Part shown: piece after piece, positions 1-8,923 of the stretch | How the letters are laid out: each line of letters begins with the position of its first letter | Position numbering within the stretch: the first letter of the stretch is position 1 | Origin: JAQBQB01 sp963846925 | GTDB taxonomy: Bacteria; Gemmatimonadota; Gemmatimonadetes; Gemmatimonadales; Gemmatimonadaceae | Length of the DNA stretch: 64,000 nucleotides | NCBI GenBank assembly: GCA_963846925.1 | Contig: CAWJXW010000016.1 | Location: forward strand, 124,001 to 188,000 | Direction of reading: 5' to 3' | Program-made: the position numbers and the translations under genes | Notes under the pieces: generated by a model | What the model was told of the DNA's origin: nothing | Seen by the model: the letters and a program-made list of their open reading frames with translations, nothing else | Databases searched by the model: none

Positions 1-78
1 AAAGGGTTGTCCCAGAGTAGTGGCTTTGCCTATGTTGCCCCCGCCGAACGCGACGAGCACCTAAAGCGGAGAGTGGCC

Positions 79-1523
79 ATGACGCCACCGCAGAGAAACC
101 CAGAGGACCGGCCGGTCGCGGCGCTCCTGGCGCCCGACATCGTCGCGCTGCTCGCGGAATCGCCGGCGGACATCGCGGTGGAGACGGAAGAGATCCACCC
201 CGCGGACCTCGCCGACGTCGCCGACGCGCTCGACCGCGAGCAACTCCAGAAATTCCTCGCCGCCCTCGGGCCGTCGCGCGCCGCGGACGTGCTCGAGTAC
301 ATGGACGAGGAGGTGAGGACCGAGTTCCTCGAGGGAATCACTCCGCGTCAGGCCGCCGAGCTCGTCACGCAGATGACGCCGGACGACCGCGCCGACACGC
401 TCGAGGAGATCAGCGAGGAGCACGCCGAGGAAATCCTCTCCGAGATCCCGACGGAGAAGCGGCAGGAGACGGAGCGGCTCCTCTCGTACGAGCCGGACAC
501 CGCCGGCGGCTTGATGACCACCGATTTCGTCTCGGTGTCGGCCGACATGACGGTGGAAACGGCGCTCGATCTCGTGCGCGCCGTCGCGCGATCGGGACGC
601 AAGGAGGCGATGTATGCGATCTACACGACCGACGAGAAGAGCCGCGTCGTCGGCGTGATCTCGCTGCGCGAGCTGCTCGCGGCGGCGACCGGCGCCAAGA
701 TCGGCGACATCGCCTGGAGCGAGGTCCAGAGCGTACGCTCCGAGCGCCGACCGCGAAGAAGTCGCGACGGTGATCGCCAACTACGACCTCGTCGCCGTTC
801 CCGTCGTCAGCGAGTCCGGGCCACATGCTCGGCGTGATCACCGTCGACGACGTGATCGACGCGATCCAGGAAGAGCAGACGGAAGACGTGCAGAAGTTCG
901 GCGGTATGGAGGCCCTCGACGAGCCGTACATGCAGATCGGGCTCGTGGCGATGATCAAGAAGCGCGCGGGGTGGCTCAGCGTCCTCCTGATCAGCGAGAT
1001 GCTGACGACGACCGCGATGCAGCACTTCGACGTCGAGCTTCAGAAAGTCGAAATGCTGGCGCTGTTCGTCCCCCTCGTCATGAGCTCGGGAGGCAACTCG
1101 GGCTCGCAGGCGACGTCGCTGGTGACTCGCGCGATGGCGCTGCGCGAGATCGAGCTCCGGGACTGGTGGCGCGTCGCGGCGCGCGAGCTGCCGTCGGGCT
1201 TGAGCCTCGGCGCGATCCTCGGCGTGATCGGCGTCATTCGAATCACGGTCTGGCAGTATTTGAAGACGAACTATCCGGCGTCGCCCATCGGGTACAACTA
1301 CGGTCCGCACTGGGGGCTCATCGCCGCGACGGTCGGGCTTTCGCTCGTCGGCATCGTGACGTTCGGGTCCCTCGCCGGCTCGATGCTTCCGTTCGTCCTG
1401 AGACGGCTGGGCTTCGACCCCGCCAGCGCGTCGGCGCCGTTCGTCGCGACGCTCGTAGACGTCACGGGGCTCAGCATCTACTTCCTGGTTGCGCTGATCG
1501 TCCTGCACGGGACGCTGTTGTAG
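79..1523 (+). CDS. mgtE: Magnesium transporter MgtE (two frame breaks)
   Basis: Inner-membrane Mg2+ channel with a cytosolic MgtE N domain, a CBS pair and a C-terminal membrane domain. The N domain and first CBS read in one frame to about 735. The second CBS (ADREEVATVIANYDL) reads in the next frame to about 817. The membrane part starts at 825 in the third frame, with GGNSGSQ and the conserved pore segment APFVATLVDVTGLSIYF. Each break is cured by removing one base; the second lies in a GGG run. The corrected protein has about 480 residues, close to the family length. ATG 79 is chosen because GGAGAG lies just upstream; a TTG at 7 is also in frame. Sequencing error is likelier than gene decay because all domains are well conserved. 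Confidence 0.88.
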
Positions 1524-1659
1524 ACCAGCCGCCGACGGGGGCGGCGATGCCGACGGCATGTCGCATTCAGGGGATGGCCGACGTGCTCCATAGTGAGGCT
1601 GGTGTCGTCAACCGCGCGTCTCGCGTGGACCCGGCGCCAGCAGGCACGATGGAGAAGCC

Positions 1660-1962
1660 ATGCGGAACCCGCTTCGTCGCCAGCGCACGTATCGAGTCGC
1701 CACGGCTATTGCCGCTCTCGGGATCGCGGCCGCTTGCACCAGTCCCGTCGATCCCACGTCCAACCGCGAAGCCGTCGCGCCGCTAGCCCAGCCGGGACAG
1801 CGACCCCTCTGGGACGGAAGGTGGACGGGACAGACGGCAGAGGGTCAGCTGGTCACGTTCACGATTGTCGGTAACGAGATCACGGATTTCTCGATCGCGA
1901 TCGGATCTGGCCGGCGATTGCCCACATTCTCGGCGATCTTCAACACGCGATCCGCCGGCTGA
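1660..1962 (+). CDS. Small lipoprotein, function unknown
   Basis: Predicted 100-residue lipoprotein. A basic N-terminus and hydrophobic stretch end in a lipobox, LGIAAAC, with the lipidated cysteine at residue 26. The mature part is short and contains a WDGRWTGQTAEGQLVTF segment that resembles small beta-rich exported proteins. ATG 1660 is preceded by GGAG at 1651-1654. The coding sequence stops abruptly at 1962 after an NTRSAG tail, so the C-terminus may be truncated or shifted, given the other frame breaks in this window. About 240 bases follow with no gene that I can support. Confidence 0.6.
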   Translation: MRNPLRRQRTYRVATAIAALGIAAACTSPVDPTSNREAVAPLAQPGQRPLWDGRWTGQTAEGQLVTFTIVGNEITDFSIAIGSGRRLPTFSAIFNTRSAG

Positions 1963-2199
1963 GCGCCGGCACCGCCAACGGAGTGAGGTGCAATTCGAAC
2001 CGCGGGTCGACGTGGAGGGCGTCGAGAAACTGGTGAGCCGTCGGGGAGGGCGTGGGGCTGTCCATCTTTTTCCATCTGGACACATCCGCCGTACTACCAT
2101 ATGGTGAAGTGCGGCGCCCCCATCACCGAAATCGGGTGCCCGGTGTTCCGGACAGAGATCTCGATTCAGATGGTCACCCATGCCCTCATGGAGGTCCAG

Positions 2200-2592
2200 A
2201 TGGTCAAGCGTGTCGCGATGATCTTCGGTGTCGTCTTCATTCTTGTCGGACTACTCGGTTTCACCGTTTCTGGCGGAATGGCGATGGGCGACCCAACCCA
2301 TCCGTCGATGCTGCTCGGTTGGTTCCCGGTGAACCTGCTTCACAACGTGGTTCACATCCTGTTCGGCATCTGGGGCATCATGGCGGCGCGCGCCTTCGCG
2401 TCGGCTCAGACGTTCTGCAAATTGGGCGGATTCATCTACCTCTGTCTCGCCCTCCTCGGTCTCGTCGTCCCGACCACCTTCGGTCTGATCCCGATCGGCG
2501 GCAACGACGTGTTCCTGCACACCGTGCTCGGCGTGCTGCTCGTGTGGGTCGGCTACGTCTCGAAGGACGAGACCGCGACGGCCACAGCGTAA
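2200..2592 (+). CDS. DUF4383-type membrane protein
   Basis: Small integral membrane protein of about 130 residues with four predicted helices, near residues 4-22, 45-65, 75-92 and 100-122. The layout matches DUF4383 proteins: a glycine-rich first helix, then NLLHNVVHILFGIWG, then a last helix with LHTVLGVLLVWVGYV. No enzymatic motif is visible and the function of the family is not established. ATG 2200 is preferred over upstream in-frame ATGs because GGAGG at 2190-2194 sits five bases before it. Confidence 0.78.
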   Translation: MVKRVAMIFGVVFILVGLLGFTVSGGMAMGDPTHPSMLLGWFPVNLLHNVVHILFGIWGIMAARAFASAQTFCKLGGFIYLCLALLGLVVPTTFGLIPIGGNDVFLHTVLGVLLVWVGYVSKDETATATA

Positions 2593-2764
2593 CGGGGGAC
2601 GGTGGACCGAGCCGGACCGGCCTGGACCGGTGGAAAGCCAGAGGTAGACACGTGGAAATCAGGTGGACAGGCAAACGCCTCGTCCACCTGTTTCGTTTCT
2701 CGATTCTGTCTAGCCGTCAACCGGTCCACCGGTCCGCCATTCACCCGCCCACCCGTCCACCCGA
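2593..2764. repeat. Intergenic palindromic repeat region (GGTGGACC type)
   Basis: This spacer is dense in variants of GGTGGACCGG and the complementary CCGGTCCACC. A clean 9-bp inverted pair is CAGGTGGAC at 2660-2668 and GTCCACCTG at 2682-2690. Outer arms near 2601-2633 and 2719-2737 also match imperfectly. It looks like a small dispersed palindromic element rather than a gene. No second full copy is visible here, though a related TAGACAGGTGGACG stretch lies near 50645. Confidence 0.4.
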
Positions 2765-2974
2765 ATGCAGCCTCTCAACCTGACCATCGAAGGCATGTCG
2801 TGCGCGCACTGCCTGCACGCCGTGCGCGGACGACTCGAGAAGACCCCGGGTGTGCACGTGAAGTCCGTGCAAATCGGCTCGGCCGTGCTCGAGTACGATC
2901 CGAGCAAGACGAGCGTCGACGACATCGAAGAGGCGATCGCCGACGAGGGCTACACCGCCTTCGTCGCCGGTTGA
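2765..2974 (+). CDS. Heavy-metal-associated (HMA) domain protein, CopZ-like
   Basis: Stand-alone 69-residue HMA domain, the fold of CopZ-type copper chaperones. The metal-binding loop GMSCAHC places the two cysteines at residues 13 and 16. The rest follows the beta-alpha-beta pattern, with VKSVQIGSAVLEYDP and DIEEAIADEGY. It is probably a cytosolic Cu(I) or other soft-metal chaperone. No copper ATPase is next to it, so its partner is not in this window. It ends one base before the convergent methyltransferase gene. Confidence 0.85.
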   Translation: MQPLNLTIEGMSCAHCLHAVRGRLEKTPGVHVKSVQIGSAVLEYDPSKTSVDDIEEAIADEGYTAFVAG

Positions 2975-2975
2975 A

Positions 2976-3764
2976 TCAGGCCGGTCGTCTCAGCCGAACC
3001 TGAAGAAAGTCCGCGACGACGCGTGCCCTCGCGAGCCGCGGCCGGGCGCGAATGGCTTCGTCGCTGGCGTACGGCTCACAGAGCCGTTCGATCGTGAATC
3101 CGGTATCGAGGGCGAGGTTGAGCCACCCCGACAGCGTGCGCGTGAATCGCGGCGTCTTGAAGGGCTCGAGCCCGGCTTTCACGTCGGGCGGCGCCGAGCT
3201 GAAGATCCACTGCTCGACGCGACCGTCCACCTTCCCCCAGTAGTCGCCCACCTCCACGCCGATCTTCACGCCGTGCTCGTCACGCACCGTGCGACGAAAG
3301 GGCGTGTCGAAGCACGGGTGTGAGATCGAGAACTGAAAGAACCCGCCGGGGCGAACGACGCGGAACGCTTCGGCGACCACGAGATCGGTCTCCGGAATGT
3401 CCATCAGCGACATGAACGCGGTCGCCGCATCGAAGGTCGCGTCGGCGAACGGCAGTTCGACGGCACTCGCGATTTCGTATTCGATCCCTCTCGGATCCTC
3501 CCGCTCAGCCGCGATCGCGTGCGCGATGAATCGTTCCGCGATGTCGATGCCGACCACGCGGGCGCCGCGGTCGGCGAGGAGGCGCGTGTTGTACCCCTCA
3601 CCGCAGCCGATGTCGAGCACGCGCAGCCCGGCGACGTCGGGCAACATCTCGAAGAACGCCGGCGTGTTGACGAAATCGCGATAGATGTCGTACCCGGCAC
3701 GCGCGAGGCGAGTCCAGTTCTCGGCGTTGTCGTTCCAATAGCGGCCTACTTCGCGATGGTCCAT
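2976..3764 (-). CDS. Class I SAM-dependent methyltransferase
   Basis: Soluble methyltransferase of about 262 residues. Motif I, VLDIGCGEGYNTRLLA, and the following acidic strand end ARVVGIDIAE form the S-adenosylmethionine site. FRVVRPGGFFQFSISHPCF is the usual post-motif region of UbiE/Methyltransf_11 proteins. The substrate cannot be told from sequence. I start at ATG 3764 (MDHREVGRYW) because homologous folds begin near here; an in-frame start at 3833 would add 23 atypical residues that run toward the neighbouring inverted repeat. Confidence 0.82.
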   Translation of the reverse strand: MDHREVGRYWNDNAENWTRLARAGYDIYRDFVNTPAFFEMLPDVAGLRVLDIGCGEGYNTRLLADRGARVVGIDIAERFIAHAIAAEREDPRGIEYEIASAVELPFADATFDAATAFMSLMDIPETDLVVAEAFRVVRPGGFFQFSISHPCFDTPFRRTVRDEHGVKIGVEVGDYWGKVDGRVEQWIFSSAPPDVKAGLEPFKTPRFTRTLSGWLNLALDTGFTIERLCEPYASDEAIRARPRLARARVVADFLQVRLRRPA

Positions 3765-3808
3765 CTCTAGGGCGGTTGGTTTGAGTTCGTGCGCTGCGGG
3801 CGCGATGC

Positions 3809-4033
3809 CAGACCAGCTTCGAGCATCGAGCATCGAGACTCGAGATGCCGGAACCGCTTCGGACTCATCTCGCCCTGACTGGCCTTGTCACCCACGCAGG
3901 CGCGAGGACCGCCGACGGCGAGGAGCCCGGCTCCCTGACGCCTGGGTCGGGCCGGCGATGCCATTCTGGTGAGACAGCTTCAAAGCAGTTCCCAGACCTC
4001 GGGTCTCGACGCTCTACGCTCGATGCTGGTCTG
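3809..4033. repeat. 225-bp element with 36-bp imperfect terminal inverted repeats
   Basis: Left arm 3809-3844 begins CAGACCAGCTTCGAGC. Right arm 3998-4033, read in reverse complement, begins CAGACCAGCATCGAGC. The arms agree at 31 of 36 positions by my alignment and contain a short internal TCGAGCA iteration. No reading frame inside is credible. It fills the gap between two minus-strand genes and looks like a non-coding palindromic insertion. Confidence 0.6.
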
Positions 4034-4037
4034 ATTC

Positions 4038-4751
4038 CTATCGACCGCTCAACGCCTTCTCGATCGCCGGCGCCGTCAACTTCGCCATCAGCGCGTACCC
4101 CACCGCGTTCGGGTGCACTCCGTCCGCACTCAACTCCGGTCTCATCCCTCCGTGCCCATCGTCCATCGCCGAGTGCAGGTCTAGATAAACAGCGCCCGCC
4201 GAAGTCGCGTACTGCTTCAACCATGTATTCAACGCGATGATCTTTGGCGCCGGTTCGACGCCTCGCTTCCACGGATAGTCCGCGGCGGGGAGCACTGAGA
4301 CGAGCACCACGCGAATCCCGTTGGCTTTCGCCAGTTCCGTCATCGACGCCAGGTTGTCCTCGATCATCTCGAGCGTCGACGGGCCCGTGTTGCCCGCGAT
4401 GTCGTTCGTGCCGCCGAGAATCACGACGACCTTCGGCTTGAGCGCGATCACGTCCTGACGAAATCGCACGAGCATCTGCGGCGTCGTCTGGCCGCTGATG
4501 CCGCGTCCGACGAACGGTTTGCCCGGAAACAATGAGTCGAACAGCGGCGCCCATCCTTGGGTGATCGAGTTGCCCATGAACACCACTCGTCGCTCGCCGG
4601 CTTTGGGCGGACCGAGTTGCGCGTTCGCGCTCTGGTACCGCGCCAGGGCCGCCCAATCTGTCTGGGAAGTCTGTGCGACGCTTCGCGACGGGGCGCCGAG
4701 CAGAAGCGTGAGGGACACAATGGCCCCTGACGAGCGACGAGGACGTATCAT
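4038..4751 (-). CDS. Secreted SGNH/GDSL-family esterase
   Basis: Exported hydrolase of about 237 residues. A signal peptide, IVSLTLLLGAPSRSVAQ, starts at ATG 4751. SGNH block I is FMGNSITQGW (nucleophile Ser62), block III is GGTNDI (oxyanion Asn), and block V is SADGVHPN with the Asp and His of the triad. It resembles platelet-activating-factor acetylhydrolase-like esterases that remove acyl or acetyl groups from sugars or lipids; the substrate is unknown. An in-frame upstream start at 4859 lacks a signal-peptide logic. It is divergent from cysK, with starts 152 bases apart. Confidence 0.85.
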   Translation of the reverse strand: MIRPRRSSGAIVSLTLLLGAPSRSVAQTSQTDWAALARYQSANAQLGPPKAGERRVVFMGNSITQGWAPLFDSLFPGKPFVGRGISGQTTPQMLVRFRQDVIALKPKVVVILGGTNDIAGNTGPSTLEMIEDNLASMTELAKANGIRVVLVSVLPAADYPWKRGVEPAPKIIALNTWLKQYATSAGAVYLDLHSAMDDGHGGMRPELSADGVHPNAVGYALMAKLTAPAIEKALSGR

Positions 4752-4902
4752 GGACGTGAGCGTTTGAGTGGTGGCCGGGCCCAAGGTGTTCGCCATCGGG
4801 CGTGGGCGCAAATCGGCCCCGTCCGCCAGGCGCTGTTCAGGTCGCCCGACGCTTGGCACCCTCGTCAGATTTTCCCCTCTCTCTCAGAACCAGGTTCGTC
4901 CG

Positions 4903-5970
4903 ATGACACGCTTCGGCAACATCCTCGAGACGGTCGGCAACACGCCCGTCGTCAAGATCCGGCGGCTCGCTCCAGACGGAATCGATCTCTACGTGAAGAT
5001 CGAAGCTTTCAATCCACTCGGCTCGGTGAAGGATCGGCTCGCGCTCGGCATCATCGAAGACGCGGAGAAGCGGGGCGCGCTCAAGCCCGGGCAGACGGTG
5101 ATCGAAGCGACGAGTGGCAACACGGGCATCGGGCTCGCCATGGTTTGCGCCGCGAAGGGATACCCGCTCGTCGTGACGATGGCCGAGTCGTTCAGCGTCG
5201 AGCGGCGCAAATTGATGCGCTTCCTCGGCGCGAAGGTCGTCATCACGCCGGCGCCGGCCGGCGGAACCGGCATGGTGCAAAAGGCGAACGAGCTGGCCGA
5301 GGCGAACGGCTGGTTCCTCACGCGCCAGTTCGAGAACGAGGCGAACGCCGACTTCCATTCGCGCACGACGGCGAAGGAAATTGTCGCCGATTTCGCGGGT
5401 CAGCGCCTCGACTACTGGGTGACGGGCTTCGGGACGGGCGGGACCCTCAAGGGCGTCGCGCGCGTACTGGCGAAAGAACGGCCCGAGACGAAGATCGTTC
5501 TCGCCGAGCCGGCGGACGCGCCGATGGTTTCGAGCGGCGCGAAGCAGGCGCGCAACGACGACGGCTCACCGGCATCGCGTCACCCGTCGTGGAAGCCGCA
5601 CCCGATCCAAGGCTGGAGCCCGGATTTCATCCCCAAGCTCACGGCCGACGCGCTCGACGCGGGCAACGTCGACCAGGTCATCACGATCGCCGGTGCCGAG
5701 GCGATGAAGATGAGTCAGGAGTTGGCGAAGAAAGAGGGAATCTTCGTCGGCACATCGTCGGGCGCGACGTTCGCGGCCGCGCTGCAAGTGTGTCGCGAGG
5801 CGGAGAAGGGCTCGACGGTGCTGTGCATGCTGCCGGATACCGGAGAGCGCTATCTCAGCACTCCGTTGTTCGCGAACGTTCCGGCGGACATGACGGACGA
5901 AGAGAAGGCGATCCTGCAATCGACGCCGACGTTCGCGCAACCGGCGGTGGCGACGCCCGTCGGCGTGTAA
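4903..5970 (+). CDS. cysK: Cysteine synthase (O-acetylserine sulfhydrylase)
   Basis: PLP enzyme that makes L-cysteine from O-acetylserine and sulfide. The 355-residue protein carries the PLP lysine in NPLGSVKDRLAL, the substrate loop EATSGNTGIGLAMV, and the phosphate-binding GTGGTLKGVARVL. The family fold is complete to IFVGTSSGATFAAAL. An insertion after GAKQARNDDGSPASRH makes it longer than the 310-residue E. coli type. ATG 4903 begins at the conserved start of the fold (RFGNILETVGNTPVVKI); an open frame upstream from 4768 is not conserved-looking. The gene is followed by a palindromic element and the convergent kinase gene. Confidence 0.93.
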   Translation: MTRFGNILETVGNTPVVKIRRLAPDGIDLYVKIEAFNPLGSVKDRLALGIIEDAEKRGALKPGQTVIEATSGNTGIGLAMVCAAKGYPLVVTMAESFSVERRKLMRFLGAKVVITPAPAGGTGMVQKANELAEANGWFLTRQFENEANADFHSRTTAKEIVADFAGQRLDYWVTGFGTGGTLKGVARVLAKERPETKIVLAEPADAPMVSSGAKQARNDDGSPASRHPSWKPHPIQGWSPDFIPKLTADALDAGNVDQVITIAGAEAMKMSQELAKKEGIFVGTSSGATFAAALQVCREAEKGSTVLCMLPDTGERYLSTPLFANVPADMTDEEKAILQSTPTFAQPAVATPVGV

Positions 5971-6008
5971 TCCGTCTCCCCGGCTCGCTACGATCGCCTG
6001 GCCGGCAA

Positions 6009-6113
6009 ATTCAACGCGGATGACGCGGATTTGAAAAGCAACGCCGCGGATGAAAACAACGTTGTTTCATCCGCGGCAATTGTTTTTTGATCCGCGGGCA
6101 TCCGCGTGAGATT
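6009..6113. repeat. Nested palindrome, CGCAGAT family, copy A (CGCGGAT variant)
   Basis: The inner stem pairs 6043-6060 (starts GCCGCGGATGAAAACAAC) with 6061-6077 (GTTGTTTCATCCGCGGC), one base bulged. The outer arms pair ACGCGGATGACGCGGAT near 6013 with its imperfect complement ending near 6108. It sits exactly between the convergent cysK and kinase genes, so it could also act as a two-way transcription stop. All boxes on both arms carry the CGCGGAT variant. Confidence 0.85.
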
Positions 6114-6138
6114 CTCTCGCCCGACTCAGTAGCTCGGC

Positions 6139-8764
6139 TCAGTGCGCGATCGTCGGTTTCCCCGCGACGAGTTTCTCGAACCGCGGATTCCCCTTCAGCG
6201 GCGCGAAGCTGGGGTCGATTCGTGAGGTAGGCGGCGGTGATGTCGCTCCCCGGCATGGTGATGAGCCGCTCGATCAGGTCGAGCGCGCGTTCGTTCTCGC
6301 CTGACTGGATGAACACGCGTGCCGCCTGAAAGAGCACGTACGGTTTTAGCGTCGCGTCGTTCGTCGTCTCGCGCAGCTTGAGCGCGCTGTCGGCCTGGAT
6401 CGCTGCTTCCTGCTTGCGGCCGGCAAGCGCCAGCGCTCGAGCGAGGAGCTCGCGAAGCTGCGCGCGATCCGGGAAGTCGTGCAATTGCTTCGCGAAGGCC
6501 AGGACAGCGCTGTCGCCGAACATGCGCGCGTGCATCGTGTCGCCCATCAGGCGATACGTGTGACCGAGCTTGAGTCCCCAGTGCCCGCGGTCGTTGTCGA
6601 AGTCCTTGGGGGTGAGCTTGACGATCTTGGGCCACAGCTCCGAGGGCAGCGTCCACATCGTTTCCTGGTACAACGAGAAGCGAACGAGCAATGCCGTCGT
6701 GTCGACGGTCTTCAGCTTCTGCGCGACCAGCGCGTGCACGCTGTCCACCTCACCGAGCGACAGATACCCGAACGCCTTGCCCTGGATCATCGAAAGGTTG
6801 TCGGGCGCGAGCGCGAGGGCGCGATCCCATGCCGCCAACTCCTCGGGATAGCGGCGCATCGCGTGCAGCAGCATGGGCACGCGACGCATCGACGCCACCG
6901 ATCGCGGGTCGAGCTTTGCCGCCTGCTGTGCGCGGGCGAACGCGTCGTCGTAGCGACCGAGGATGGCATCGACGCCCGCCTCGCCGATGATCAGGTCCGT
7001 GTTGTTCGGGTCGACCTTCAGCCCCGCGTCGTAGTGCGTTCGCGCCCCTTCGTAATCGAGCTTCACGTCTCGGAGGTATTGCGCCATCGCGAGATGGGCC
7101 TCGGCGCGATTCGGACCGAGCATCATGGCCCGCTCGGCCGCGACCCTGTTTCGTTCGACCGCTTCGACCGTCGGCCCGGCGTTGTTGTTGTAGGCCAGCG
7201 CGCGCGAAAGCTGCGCCCACGCCTCGAGGAAATTCGAATCGAGTTGGACCGCTCGCTCGTAGTGCGGGATCCCGGCGTTGAGCACCTTCGAGTCGCCGGT
7301 TCCGACGTTCGACGTGATCTGCTCGCCCTTCAAGAACTCGTCGTACGCCTCGAGGTTCTGCGTCGGACGCGACGCGAGGCGCTGCTTCGTCGGCGGTGCG
7401 AGCGCCACGTCCAGGTTCTGCGCAACGCGCGACGCGATCGCCGACTGCACCGCGAAGACGTCCGACATCACCGTGTCGAACGGCACCGACCACTTGGTCG
7501 AGTTGTTCGAGACCTGCACGAGCTCCGGCGTCACGCGTACGCGATCCGGTCCGTTCCCTTTGCTCCAGCGTACGGTGCCCGTGAGCAAATAGTCCACGGA
7601 TAGCTCCCGCCCGATGTCGCGCGGGTCCTTGGTCGTCTTCTTGTACTGCCGCGTGCTGGTGCGCGCGGTGACTTGCAGACCCGGGACGGCCGAAAGTCTG
7701 CTTCGCACCTCGTCCGTCATCCCGTCGGCGAAATAGTCGTCGGACGCCGTACCCTCGTTCTCGAACGGCAGCACGGCGATGCGGAAGCCGCCTTCGCGCA
7801 TGGCATGCATCCGCCGCCACGCGATCGCTCCCCCGCCGGCGGCAAGTACGAGCGCGGCGGCGACACCGATCCAGATCGAACGTCGCGATCCGGCGGGCGA
7901 TCGCGCGGCAACCACAGAGCCCGTCGCCCCGCTCGCCGTGATCTCCTCGAGTGTCGTCGCCACGGCTTTGGCGGACGCCGGGCGATCCGCCGCCGAGCGC
8001 GCGACCATCGTGTCGACGAGGTGTGACAGCGCCGGCGGCACCGTGTTGCGAATGGTCGTCAGCGCGCGCGGCGTCTCGGTCATTTTGCGCGCGATGATCG
8101 ACTGCGCGTTCGGCCCCGTGATGGGCTGCTCGCCGGCGATCATCTCGTACAACACGCAGCCGAGCGCGTAGATGTCGGTGCGCGCGTCGATCACGCGTTC
8201 GCCCGTCGCCTGCTCGGGGCTCATGTACCCCGGCGTGCCGATAGCCATCCCGGTTTGCGTGAGGCCGTGCTCGTCGGCGACGGCCCGCGCGATCCCGAAA
8301 TCGGCGACGATCGCCTGGCCGTCGCTCAGCAGGATGTTCTCGGGCTTGATGTCGCGGTGCACGACGCCATTGCGATGCGCGTAGTCGAGCGCCAGCGCCG
8401 ACTCGCGCGCGATCCGCATCGCGTCAGGAATGGGCAGCTGGCCTTCGCGCGACATGCGATCGCGCAGCGACTCGCCCTCCACGAAGGGCATCGTATACCA
8501 GAGCAGCCCGCCCGCGTCGCCCGAGTCGTAGACGCTCAGGATGTGCGGATGCTGGAGCTTGGCCGCGAGCTTGACCTCGCGCTCGAACCGCTCCGACCCG
8601 ATCGTCGCGGCCAGGTCCGGATGCAGGACCTTGAGCGCGACGGATCGATCATGATGGTCGTCGACGGCGAGATAGACCGTGGCCATGCCGCCGCGACCGA
8701 GCTCGCGTTCGATCCGGTATTTACCAGCGAGACCCTCGCGAAGTCGGTCGAGCGAATCGGTCAT
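6139..8764 (-). CDS. Membrane serine/threonine kinase with TPR region
   Basis: Bacterial PknB-type kinase of about 874 residues. The N-terminal kinase domain has the glycine loop ELGRGGMATVY, Lys45 in VALKVL, the catalytic HRDIKPEN at 136-143 and DFG at 155-157. A single membrane helix near 295-315 precedes an adenylate-cyclase-associated FGGY-like region (IAVLPFEN) and a run of tetratricopeptide repeats, a layout common in Gemmatimonadota. As sequenced the frame ends at 6011. Removing one base near 6220 gives the expected ending IDPSFAPLKGNPRFEKLV and a stop at 6139, so the long basic tail is an artefact of a frame break. Targets are unknown. Confidence 0.9.
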
Positions 8765-8865
8765 TCGGCCCCAGCGGCGGGGAAAGGAGGGCGGGCGGCG
8801 AGCTGAAGGTCGACTCGGGCGAAGATAGGGGTAAACCGCTCGGATTCAAGGCCGAAACGCGCCAC

Positions 8866-8905
8866 GCGCCCAGTAGCGGGCTGCTGCTGCCCCGCTACTG
8901 GGCGC
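8866..8905. terminator. Perfect 15-bp stem-loop
   Basis: GCGCCCAGTAGCGGG at 8866-8880 pairs perfectly with CCCGCTACTGGGCGC at 8891-8905 around the loop CTGCTGCTGC. It lies just downstream of the SGNH lipoprotein gene and upstream of the kinase gene, both on the minus strand. There is no T-run after it, so it may be an RNA-stabilising hairpin rather than an intrinsic terminator. Confidence 0.6.
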
Positions 8906-8923
8906 AAGGGTACTACCGAAAAC

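Noticed and set aside
1..78. M-box magnesium riboswitch before mgtE
   Set aside because: Only 78 bases precede the gene in this window, too few to judge.
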